A DNA stretch of 64,000 nucleotides, from the NCBI GenBank assembly GCA_016758965.1, contig JAEPRB010000192.1, positions 1 through 64,000 on the forward strand, read 5' to 3'. Positions 24,876-34,614 of the stretch are shown piece by piece; positions within the stretch are counted from its first letter, which is position 1, and every line of letters begins with the position of its first letter. Source of the DNA: Circinella minor (taxonomy: Eukaryota > Mucoromycota > Mucoromycetes > Mucorales > Lichtheimiaceae). The notes under the pieces were generated by a model, which made no database searches, had not been told where the DNA came from, and saw only the letters and a list, made by a program, of their open reading frames with translations. The translations under genes were made by a program, and so were the position numbers.

Positions 24876-25121
24876 TCAGCGATGGCCACGACGTTGCTGG
24901 CACGGATAGCGACGAGCAATAGTATAAGCATAACCGCTCCACATTAAAATGAGTCTTGTGGTGTCAATAAATACAGATGCACCACCAAAAGATGGACAAC
25001 TTTGAATCCATGATGCTGCGTTTCTAGACCATAATGCTTCAATTGAAACCTGAGTATATTGATCTAAAGGTGTCCAGGCTGATCCGGCGTTATAAACCCA
25101 TTCTACTCGTGCATTGGCCAT
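24876..25121 (-). CDS. Stand-alone WWE-domain protein
   Basis: Single-exon ATG-started frame of 81 residues. Almost the whole protein looks like one WWE domain: an early Trp (Trp-8 in VEWVYN), AWTPLDQYTQVSIE, a central (S/T)-x-x-I-E, then VFIDTTRLILMWSG and a closing YTIARR that matches the ID...(Y/R)-x-I-R-R ending of the family. WWE domains bind iso-ADP-ribose in poly(ADP-ribose) chains or mediate contacts in ubiquitin ligases, normally fused to PARP, RNF146-like or HECT proteins. Here it stands alone with a short basic tail (RRYPCQQRRGHR). It is divergent from the ABITRAM gene across about 480 bp. The WWE call is from pattern recognition. Confidence 0.7.
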   Translation of the reverse strand: MANARVEWVYNAGSAWTPLDQYTQVSIEALWSRNAASWIQSCPSFGGASVFIDTTRLILMWSGYAYTIARRYPCQQRRGHR

Positions 25122-25603
25122 TTAGTTGTTGTTAAGTATTGTGATAAAGTATTATGTGAATTATGTTAGATATATGTATATTTATAAAAAAAAATGAAAT
25201 GGAATGAAATGATAAAAGAGAAGAATTTGACTGTTTAGTACCCTTCCTCTTTTTATATGTGCCATCATGATGAAATAATAATGAATTGCCTGATTCTCAT
25301 ACTTATTTTTAGATTATAATCAACAATACCAACCGAAAAAAAAACCAAAGCCAAGTACTGGGCAATGACAGAGTAAGGATATTGCTATTTTTGTATTGCG
25401 GCTCTGCATTGTTCGAAAACAATAAAAGAGAGTAGTTTATGTGAATGTGCCACAGTGCGCTATTTTTATTTCTCTTAATTTTTATATTAAAGCTCAAGCC
25501 ACTTTTTTTATGCAAACGTGGCGGGCGCAGTTCAGTTACATTTGCAAAACTGAGAGTGACTCCATAAATTCACTTTTTTTGAAACGCATTCTAGAACAAT
25601 AAA
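25122..25603. promoter_or_regulatory. Shared divergent promoter of WWE-protein and ABITRAM genes
   Basis: About 480 bp between divergent starts. A GC-rich island (GGCGGGCGCAG, about 25520-25530) stands 75-85 bp upstream of the ABITRAM start codon in otherwise AT-rich DNA, a likely factor site. No other element was assigned. Confidence 0.4.
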
Positions 25604-26089
25604 ATGAGTGACGACGATTACGATATTCAACAGCATCTTGATCTTGTAAAACCTTGGAACAATGACCCTACAGCCTTTCTTTCACGTTATTATACCCTTC
25701 ATTACCATCGTGATAGTGAAAACAAGATTTATGTTCGTCAAGCACCCAACAAAGTTTGCATTCTAGGTATTACTGATCAACATGTTGTCAAGAAAAATAA
25801 TAATCAAGATCAATCTGTTCAAATAATACCCAAAGCTGAATCCAACAGCAATGTAAAGCCAAATACGTTACTTTGCGAAATTGCAATTGGTGATTCACAA
25901 CGTTACGAGATAAAAGCACACATGTATGGAAAGTTACTTGAAATCAATCCGCGACTATTGGAAAAGCCCGAGTTGCTGTTGGATTTACCAATGACTGAAG
26001 GTTATTTGGCTCTCATCAAGGCTCAACATGAAGATACCTCTAGACAATTGGAAGAATTTGTTTCTGCTGATACAAGTATTATAAGCTAA
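25604..26089 (+). CDS. ABITRAM (FAM206/Simiate) homologue
   Basis: Single exon, 161 residues. The C-terminal half (about 105-150) matches animal ABITRAM: a G-(K/R)-L-(L/M)-E-(I/V)-N segment, then L-x-K-P-x-(L/I)-L and TEGY(L/I)A. The N-terminus has the same FLSRYYTLHYHRDS opening pattern as the (V/F)-x-R-Y-F-T-x-W-Y start of the family. The fold is lipoyl-carrier (glycine cleavage H)-like, but the lipoyl Lys is not part of the family signature. Animal ABITRAM is linked to actin and nuclear speckles; the role in fungi is unknown. No signal peptide or membrane segment is present. It is followed after 280 bp by the IRG GTPase gene on the same strand. Confidence 0.8.
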   Translation: MSDDDYDIQQHLDLVKPWNNDPTAFLSRYYTLHYHRDSENKIYVRQAPNKVCILGITDQHVVKKNNNQDQSVQIIPKAESNSNVKPNTLLCEIAIGDSQRYEIKAHMYGKLLEINPRLLEKPELLLDLPMTEGYLALIKAQHEDTSRQLEEFVSADTSIIS

Positions 26090-26368
26090 TAAATATAGAG
26101 GAGGAGTTTTTTTTAAAAAATATAATGTTACGCAGTTTATGATCATCTGACGCCATGCATGGTACCCTTTTATCATCCCGTGGTCGGTGCACCGATTTTT
26201 TTTTTCTTTTTACATGTGTTTTTTTCCCTCCTTCTTTGCCTTCTTTTTCTTTCTTTTATTCATTTTAAAAAAGAATCTTTCACTTTCTGTTCCTAAAGTG
26301 GGTTTTTTTTAACCACCCTGTTTTTCTCCATTTTCTTTATTGTCTTCATTGTAACTTTTAAAAAAAGT

Positions 26369-27970
26369 ATGGGTCAAGCAACATCGAGCGCTTTTGCACA
26401 CAAATCCAATGTATTTTATAACTATGATGATTTTTCAAGCCGATTCAGTAAAGTGGCTCTTTCTACAGCTACTGTCCCGGTCGTTGTGATTGCTTTCCCT
26501 ATACTCAACGCTTATACCTTCACTGAAGATGAAATGACTGGGTTCAAAGTGTTGGATGGCATGATTGGTGGTTTATTTGGCGTGATTGGATGTTTGTATT
26601 TGTCTTCATAAAAAAAGGGGGATGGGTAGTTGAATGAATGAATAAAAAGGAATCAAAAGAACAGCGAGATAACACAATATTATATATAGGGCCACTTTCA
26701 CCATTTATTGCATTCTGGAACGCGTTTCAAATTATATTCAATGAAGGACCACCAGAGCCTAAAGAAATCCCACAACATACAAAGGATTTATTAAAAAGCC
26801 ATTATGGGTTGAATTGTGAATCGTTTTATAATGTGGCAGTTGTTGGCGTATCAGGCACTGGCAAGGTGACTTTTTCTTTCTTACTTTCATATGATAAACC
26901 ACATGTCAAAAAAAAAGTTGCCAAGGGCGATTAGTTTTCATGGTGATGAATGAGTGGAATATATAGCTTAATAATAATTAGAGATGTTGTATATATAGAG
27001 CTCATTAATAAATGGGATTATGGGATGTCATGACGGTGATGCACGAGCAGCAAAAACAGGCGAAAAGGAAACAACCGAGAAACCCAAAGGCTATCAACAT
27101 CCGGATTTACACACCATGATTTTATGGGATATGCCAGGTGCGGGAACATATGAACATAAATCTGAAACATACTTCAATGAGAATTTTCTATATGCTTTCG
27201 ATACTTTAATCATTGTTATTGCCGAAAGGTAAACATATACAAGTTGCATTTAATTGTGTCACAATAACAAAAACAAGTATACGTTTTCAGACTATTTATG
27301 GATGTGCCACATATTATACATTTTAGATTACAAGAGACGGATATTGAGATTGCGAGAAAAGCAAAAGAATATCATATTCCTTTTGTTTTCGTTCGTAATA
27401 AAGCAGATCAGGTAACATACACATACACACACACACACACACATTCACCCTCTGTGGAAAAGAAAATGAGGATATATGGAATATTATTATTAACAAAAAT
27501 AAAAAATATTACATAGGCAATTCAAGCCAAACTTCGGCGAAATTCTAATAAACGACCAGCAGGGGAGGATGATATAAAAGCATGGGCTATTGCAGCAGGT
27601 GAATTGGTACAGGAAGTAAGCAAATTAATAGTTTAATCACCTGTCGTTTGTGACACAAGACTCACCTGGGCAAAACATGTTGATGTCGTATGGCATAATT
27701 TTTTTTTTTTCGTTCGTATATTAGGTTAAAAAATCGGTTTGGTCACAGCTTAAAGCTAATCATATTAGTACCAGAACATTATTTATTCTCTCTGCTTGGA
27801 ATCTACAACAATTTGTTTGTATGCTGGATAAGGAACAGGATAAAAAGAATGGAACAAATATTCGATTGATTGACGAAGAACGATTTGTAAGGCGTGTTGT
27901 AGAAGGTGTATTGTATAAACGAAAGCGTAATGATAAAAAAGCTAAAAAGAAAGAACGAAAAAATATATAG
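26369..27970 (+). CDS. IRG-family (immunity-related p47) GTPase
   Basis: Six exons: 26369-26591, 26690-26865, 26999-27228, 27327-27411, 27517-27615 and 27725-27970 (TAG); about 352 residues with every phase consistent. It starts MGQATS, an N-myristoylation pattern like that of vertebrate IRG proteins. Two hydrophobic segments follow (about 28-48 and 62-91, across the first intron). The G domain has P-loop GVSGTGKS (127-134) with SSLINGI after it, A-A-K-T-G (about 150-154), G3 W-D-M-P-G (176-180) and G4 RNKAD (233-237). The G1-G3 spacing, AAKTG and WDxPG all match IRG GTPases rather than Ras, Rab or dynamin. A basic Lys/Arg tail ends the protein. It is shorter than vertebrate IRGs (about 410), with the C-terminal helical domain reduced. 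IRGs act on vacuole membranes and lipid droplets; the fungal role is unknown. Confidence 0.85.
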
Positions 27971-28610
27971 TTGGGAAAAGTATGGGAGAAGACACTTGTT
28001 GATATAATTGTACATCTTCGTATGTATTTGCCTTTTTTATTTAATGTTTTGTTATTATTATCCTTATTACATTTTTTATAATTAATTTTTTTTTTATATC
28101 AAATTCATATATTTATGTACATAATAAAGAAAAAGCTTTATTAAAATTGAACACTTTGTTTTATTATATGTATATAGTCACAACAGTAATTACTAACTTT
28201 ATACCCTTATTAGAGGCTACGTATATTTATATAGCCCATTTTACATCACGTGATCTGTACACCAATACAACATATACTCTTATCGAGATTTTCTAGTTAT
28301 CATCACTACCAATTTCCATACATGTTCCAAACATATTTTTTTCTTGTATTTTGTAAGGGTGATCGCATAATTACTATACGGTACAAGTAAATTAAAAACA
28401 TATTACATTTAAACCAGTTGCAATTGGACATAAACTTGAAATAGTTGTAATAATACCTACTGAATCTTTTTTCTGAAATTTACAATACGTAGGACATATA
28501 TAAAAGTACGTAATTTCCCAGAACAGTTATTTTTATCTACATTCATACGTATAAAATATATAAAGAGTGACTTGAACATTTATCATCACTTTTCTCATCT
28601 GTTTGACCAC
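27971..28610. other. Intergenic region
   Basis: About 640 bp of AT-rich DNA between the IRG gene and the transposon relic. No gene seen. Confidence 0.5.
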
Positions 28611-28890
28611 CCAAGCCTCTACAAGTAAACTAAATCTATTATTATACTTGACTTTGTTTTACTTCACCATAACTCATGCCCCAATCGTACCTTCTTTGAC
28701 AAATACGGCCTTCTTCATCGTCTCCAATACGCTTCATTGAATGTAAAACGTTTTTGGTCAATCCGGCCCGGGTTTCTTTGCGAGTTTTTTCAATATCTTC
28801 TTCACGCCAATAATCAACACTACAAGTACTGTTTTTCCATATTGAGAAAGCTAATTTTAGTTCGTCGACGTTTGGTAAGGTTGAAAATTG
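28611..28890 (-). repeat. Repeat pair with 33446-33709 (gypsy tail), copy 1
   Basis: About 280 bp from CCAAGCCTCTACAAGTAAAC to GACGTTTGGTAAGGTTGAAA. It matches 33446-33709 in the same orientation at clearly more than three-quarters identity with several small indels. Confidence 0.85.
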
Positions 28891-29340
28891 AGTGGAATTC
28901 AAAATATTATGATATGATATCATCTATTCCTTCGTATAAACGGCTTAGTAGGTCTGAAAGTGTATTTTGTAAACCAGGAATATAAGCAATTTTCATACCA
29001 GGATAAGATAAAATAGTTTCAAACCAGTTAATCATCATACGATTAGCAATTGGCTGTGTTTGTAACCAACAACATAAAGAGCGATGATCAGTATGAAGTT
29101 CAAATTCTCGACCATATACATACTGGTGAGATTTGTGAAGAGCGAAAATGATAGCAAGTTCTTATTTCTTGGTTGTGGAATAATTTTTTTCCAACTTTTA
29201 TGATGTACAGGACATGAAAGCAATGTCTTGCTTCATTGTTAATAATTGATAAAGAACGCAAGCTATACCAGAGCTACTGGCGTCAGTGATTGTTCGCTTG
29301 AGCTTTATTGGAGAAGTTTAATTGGTCACAGAAAGATTCA
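28611..29340 (-). mobile_element. Degenerate Ty3/gypsy retrotransposon fragment (RT/RNase H region)
   Basis: On the minus strand the translation of 29300-28900 shows the RNase H region typical of fungal gypsy pol. It has a TDAS start, a (K)ELA(I)-x-F-A-L-H segment, Y-V-Y-G-R-E-F, HTDHRSL, an NWFETILSY segment and the I-P-G-x-Q-N-x-(L)-S-D-L-L-S-R-L end. At least two in-frame stop codons lie in this stretch (about 29205 and 29170), so it is dead. Downstream (28923-28642) an open frame of 93 codons continues the element's linker. No LTR, integrase or gag was recognised nearby. The tail is repeated at 33446-33709. Confidence 0.8.
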
Positions 29341-32112
29341 AATGAAAGTGTCCCAGCATTTTCAAATGACCATTTAATGTCGTCCATTGTTCATAAGTGT
29401 TGAGAGATGCATGGGTTAGAATTTACAGAAAAAAAGGGAGATTGGTGTACTTTGAGAAAGAAAATTAGATTTTCAGCTTCTATCATATACACAGCAAACA
29501 AAACTATGTCTTTGTACTCCTAGCACTCACAATTTTTTTTAAGAAACCTGTGAATTTAATCAAAACAACGTTCTTAGTTATCATTGGGATTCTCTCAATG
29601 ATAAAAACCATAGCATTCATTTTGTAAAGGATTCTATAACAAATGATTTTTTACTAAAAAATATTACTTTGAATCAAAGAAAATGTCGGTTGATTAACAA
29701 GAAAAGCGCAGCGGGCGGTTGGATGCATTTCTACAGAAGACTAGCCAGCTTTTCCCTGGGAATGTATACTACGTCTTAAAATACACTGGCTGGCGGCAGT
29801 GCTGGAGCTGCTTGTCTTGTTTTTTTTATTCGTTCTTGGATTGTTAAGATAAGTGTTTTTATTTTCTCTTTGGTACTGGGAGGAAGAAAATGTATGTGTA
29901 TGTGTCCATGAGCGTATGTAGTGGATCTAACCGAGAACCAGTACTTTTCTTGCTAGGTTACCATGCCAGAAAAAATGGTCAAACACAATGCTGAAGATGG
30001 GTGTATTTGAATTGTGAATTAGTTCCAGCGGCCGGCAGCGTTGGACACCGTGGTTATTTCATCATACTACTCAGATGGCTGGCTAGCTATGGGGAGGTTC
30101 TTCAGCAATTAAGTAGATTTATTCTCCTTTATAGCGTAAATATCATGCGCATGCTATCATAATAATAAAAATAAAAGTAAAGGAATAGTATCTTTTTTTG
30201 TATGCTCTGAAAATTACAGTAGTAATGATCTTTGTAGCTGATCGATAAAGCAGCTTAGGGTGTCAGACTTTCGAATCCACAGGAGTTTTAATGCTGCTTC
30301 CACTAAGAGGTTAGGCATCCTCCGTTATTCCTGTGCTTGCACCTACTAGTCATCAGCTTAAATCAAATCCACGTCTGACCAAAAATCTTCTATTTAATTA
30401 GCCAGTATAATAATACAGTCAAAGCTTACTCTTGTATGATCCTATAACTCCCATGGTCTGTCTCAGACAAATATGGTCTACTCGGACGCTGTGTCTACAA
30501 GAGACATTATATAAACAAACAAAGTTCGATCGTACTAATCGCAATGAAAAATAGAGAGAAAAAGGATTTTTTCGAACGAAAGCTCACTCACTTTTTCGTG
30601 TCGTGTAAGAAGACGGCCACCTTTATATTAAAAACCTGGTTCTCATGGTACTGAATTAAAATATTCCCAGCATAACTTTTGCAAATAGTAAACATCATAT
30701 TCTTTAATAATTTAAGTGTGTCTATTGATTAATTCATAAAAAAAACTAAATTAAATAAATTCTCTTTATCCTATTGATATTTTATATAGGTACAAAAAAA
30801 AAGGGGGGGAGGGGAGAAGAGGAGGAAAGATTACATTGGCACTGACTAATTCTTGTTTGTTGGGTTATGATCACGAAATCATTACTTATTATTTTTATTC
30901 GAAATGATTAAAAACACGAAATAAAATATTAGCTTTGATACTGATAAGAGAATCAAAGATTTTCTTATTACTTATTAAGTAAAGCTTTTTTCTTTTGACA
31001 GATTCATGCAATAAATTGTTGATGTGATACGTATTAGTTGAATATCAGATAAACGGATCACACGCAACACACCAAAGTATTTTTTATATATTGAAATCAT
31101 CAAGCTTTTTTATTAACTAAAAGTGTTATTGACAACAACTACCGCATTCAAATTCACGTTCTAGATTCTTTGCTTCCTAGTAGCTGTATCTAAGTACCAT
31201 TGTACAATCGATACCGCGCATAGAAAAAAAATTCGCTGTTATCCACCCGCGGAAAATGACGTACAGATTTTTCTAATCCCGTCAACCTTCTATTTTACTG
31301 AATGGAATATGATCGCTGTTATTATTATTAATTTAACTAATAAATATCCGTTATCAATAATAATACAGCTGAAAGCTGCTTACGTTTAATAATGTAACTT
31401 AGGCACCTAATGGATACCCCGACTATCTTTTTTTTTTTTTAAAAAAAAAAGACATAATGATACAGATTCGTATACAGCATAATAGTTGAAAACCAAGTTG
31501 AGCCACAATAGAACATCAAGTTTCTAACATATTTAGGTTTCACCATCTCCCCCACCTTTCTTTTTAACAATTGCTTAAAAATAATAGGGTATTGTTACAC
31601 AATTCGGGGTCTGTATGCACCACGCGACATTACAAAATCGAGATTGCGGACCATGGATCGAATCATTAATCATATATCGAGAGGAATTTGTTTTATCCGG
31701 ATCTCATAAAAAAAATATTCTCTCACTTCGGATTCAAAGTTTTTCATCTATTTTGCTCCGATTTACAATAGTAATGTATGGTTCAAAAATCGTCAAAGAA
31801 TAATGCTAGTCATTTCACATAATATACCTCCTCAACTGATAAAGACCAAAGTTCCTAATGTTAATATTGAATACAGAGCTCTTGATTTATTAAGACTATA
31901 TTATTCATGAAATCATGACCTTATTTGGAAAGAAAATAATGCTATACTACTATACAAGAACAAGTATAATACATAATTTTACAAAAATCATTACTGCAAA
32001 CGACTGCAAACTACCGCAAGGGATGCAGCAAAAAACCTTTTATAGTTAGTAATGTTCAATAGAATCCGATCAATTGTGCGGATATTTTCCAGTGTTGTCC
32101 GACTACTACTGT
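29341..32112. other. Gene-free, transposon-influenced region
   Basis: About 2.8 kb with no gene-like frame. A less AT-rich part (about 29700-30110) has repeated CTAGCCAGC / GCTGGCTAG words. Position 30418 starts a CAGTCAAAGC sequence vaguely like a pogo-type terminus. Near 31430 there is a T-run/A-run hairpin. Probably eroded repeats. Confidence 0.4.
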
Positions 32113-32295
32113 AAAATCAAAGGTACCCCCCCCTTTTACATGGTCATAGGCCCAACGTGGTGCTGACGTGTTGTATGCACCAGATCTTTCCAATTACAAA
32201 ACTTCGACTGAAAAATCAAAGGTACCCCCTTTTTACATGGCCATAGGCCCACCGTGGTGCCATAGGCCCCAGATGTTTCCAATAATAATACTTCG
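32113..32295. repeat. Imperfect tandem duplication (two units of about 85-95 bp)
   Basis: AAAATCAAAGGTACCCCC starts both units (32113 and 32212) and each ends near ACTTCG/CTTCG. Internal shared words are TTTTACATGG, CATAGGCCCA, CGTGGTGC and CCAGAT. The duplication lies inside the pseudogene below. Confidence 0.85.
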
Positions 32296-33182
32296 TGATT
32301 CTTGAAGAATCCAACTCCATCAGCTTTGTATTCCATATCTAAATCATCAAATGATTTCAAGTTCATTTCACCAGGTAAAAACGTGACTTCGTCATCCATC
32401 GTATCTACAATAGCGTCAATAAGAGGCCAAACAATGCGATAATTGAAAGTCGTTTCAGCTTTTTCAACACCTCCGGCATTCTTGTTAAAAACTCTCTTTG
32501 CGCTGCGCACATCGTGGTTAGTATATACTTTTATTGAAACAGTGATGATATAGATTGAAAATACGACTTAGAATTGATGGAATATGTCGAATAGCATTTG
32601 TGAATATAATGATGATGGCAAATGCGTTTTATCTTGAACAGCTAACAAAAATGATTCACTTGAATCCTATTTATTCATGGTTTGGATAAGCTTAACCATT
32701 GTATATTAACATAACAGTACTATTGTCCGAAGATCGCCGTTATTTTTCTTTTTAGCAACCTTGAACGTGTTGCTTATTGTCTTGAATAATTGTTGTGGTA
32801 TTTTTTTTTCATTCCAAGCTTTTCATATAAAGTTTTGGGTATGTCAGGTCGACACTTCACATTATAGCCACATTGGATAATATTATATTTTTGCAAACTA
32901 TAAATAATTATTTAGTATCACCAACATCTCATTACATATGTACAGCTCCATTTACGGAAAATGAAGAAAAAAGGTTAATTACTCATAATTATGAACTGCT
33001 TCATTTGTGGATAATAATTCCTCTCAACTGGCCCAAAACTCGTTCTCTATTTCCACTGTCCAAATTTCATCGTCAGCGGAATGTTCTCTGTGTAGTGGGG
33101 AATTTAAAGAGAGTGTGTCTTGGACACCGGGCATTGGTGATGGTAAATTAACACTATGTGGGTTGTCCAGCACTGTATCCAT
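32114..33182 (-). pseudogene. Decayed member of an expanded Mucorales-type protein family
   Basis: The minus-strand frame 32510-32136 reads through a segment with KADG, then LLETSGAYG. A later YDHVKG word (about 32143) is split from it by the tandem duplication. I recall a large uncharacterised Mucorales family with the same order, ADG...LLETSG(A/P)(Y/F)G...YDH(V/I)KGAFG. An acceptor-like CAG precedes the frame (about 32503). Farther upstream, 33182-33027 encodes a 52-codon ATG-started piece (MDTVLDNPHS...) ending in a stop (TGA at 33024), followed by more open sequence and another stop. Between them 32860-32810 gives a C-G-Y-x-V-K-C-R-P-D-I-P word. Stops, frameshift and duplication show that the gene is dead. 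Family recall is from memory. Confidence 0.5.
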
Positions 33183-33445
33183 TTGGATTATTGATATATT
33201 TTGTAATGCATTATTTTTATTATATGTATCGTTTGTATGAGTTTTACATATAATGAGAAAAATATATATTTTTTAATAATAAATGGACATTTTTTTTTAC
33301 CTAAAGGAGATCAACTAGTGTGATATATCAACGCCTATACCTTGGGTTGTTGGTGGTACCATATTCAAAATGGACATGGTGTGAACAGCTAGCAATGTGT
33401 CAGTGCTGCTATTCAGTTGCTGCATATTTATATCTGTTTGATGTT

Positions 33446-33709
33446 CCAAGCGTCTACAAGTAAACTTAATCTATTATTACACTTGACTTTTTTTCACTTC
33501 ACTATAATTCATGCCCAATCGTACCTTTTTTTGACAAATACGTTCTTCTTCATCTCCAATACGCTTCATTGAATTTAATACGTTTTTGGTTAATCCGGCT
33601 TTGGTTTCTTTACGGGTTTTTCCAACGCCAATAATCATCACTGAGAGTGATGTTTTTCCGTATTGAAAAAGCTGTTTTCAGTTCGTTGATGTTTGATAGC
33701 GTTGAAAGA
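33446..33709 (-). repeat. Repeat pair with 28611-28890 (gypsy tail), copy 2
   Basis: A second, further decayed copy of the gypsy tail in the same orientation. It stops about 11 bp before the MITE at 33721. Confidence 0.85.
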
Positions 33710-33720
33710 ATGACCTTATG

Positions 33721-34113
33721 TACCCTACACTCAACTTTCTCCCGCCCCCATTCTTTTTACTATTTTCAGATTGAGCTATGTGAATGAGAAAGAAGTCACC
33801 CGTAGTAAGGTTAAGTGTAGACGACTTCATCAAAATGTATAATTTATTCTTTTGGAGTTTAAAAAAAAAGGTACGACAAACAGAATTATAGCATACTGTT
33901 TAAAGTAAAAGAAGAAGAAAAGGATAGGCATTATAGATAAAAGTTTTTATTTCATTAGAGTATATAAAAAAAGAAGTGGAAAAAAAAGATACAAAATATT
34001 TTTTGATAAAGTCGCGCCTACGCTTAACCTTACTAAGGATGACTTAACTCCCTTATTTACATAGCCTTATCTTAGAAAATGGGGGGGGGGGAAAGAAAAT
34101 TAAGTGTAGGGTA
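33721..34113. mobile_element. MITE with long terminal inverted repeats and TA target duplication
   Basis: The left end TA-CCCTACACTCAACTTTCT and the right end, read in reverse as TA-CCCTACACTTAATTTTCT, are near-identical. The inverted similarity continues inward for more than 100 bp, with shared words CTATGT(G/A)AAT, GTAAGGTTAAG and ACTT(C/T)ATCAAAA. TA on both outer edges is the target duplication expected of Tc1/mariner-type elements. The interior (about 33840-34010) is AT-rich with no transposase, so this is a non-autonomous element. A G-run (34080-34091) lies in the right arm against a C-rich tract (33741-33750) in the left. Confidence 0.85.
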
Positions 34114-34614
34114 TATAAGGGCATTTTTTGCAAAGGAAGGAGAAATTTAAGATCGCTAAAGTTTATTGTGCAACTATTGTGTTTATTGTACTCAAGGACC
34201 CATCTTTTCGCCACACAAACGGAAATAAGAACCGGAAAGGAAAGTATAATTGAGAAACCATATTATTATAATTTCAATCGATTGTTTTTTTATTATTATC
34301 ATTATTGCAATAATCTAAAAAAAAATATTGAATAGAAGTATTTCTAGAAACAAAAATGAGAAGAAAATGCATATAAAAAAGAATGTGATTAATTGGAAAA
34401 AAAAAAGTGAAAGGGCATATAATACATAAGAATAATCAGGGCAGGTGTTTTAAAGGTACAAAATGGGTGTAATTAAAATAAATAGGAAAAAAAAAATGAG
34501 TGAATGAATAATAAAAAGAAAAAAAAAAGGAATTGGAGGTATATGTCATCATAATATGTAATATTTCTGTATATATGTGTGTAACATAAGTTGCTTTTTT
34601 TATATGTTGATTAT
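34114..34614. other. Intergenic region
   Basis: About 500 bp, AT-rich, 3' side of the RGS gene. No gene seen. Confidence 0.5.

Noticed and set aside
29740..30090. Inverted CTAGCCAGC / GCTGGCTAG pair as element ends
   Set aside because: Only about 9 bp match and the similarity does not extend; likely chance.
30246..30300. tRNA-like segment: AAGCAGC ... GCTGCTT stem with an internal TTCGAATCC word
   Set aside because: The 7-bp ends pair, but the TTCGAATCC word is far from the 3' arm and the total length (about 52 nt) does not allow a cloverleaf on either strand.
30418..30480. Possible pogo/Tigger-like terminal repeat (CAGTCAAAGC...)
   Set aside because: Only one end is seen; no matching inverted copy was found nearby.
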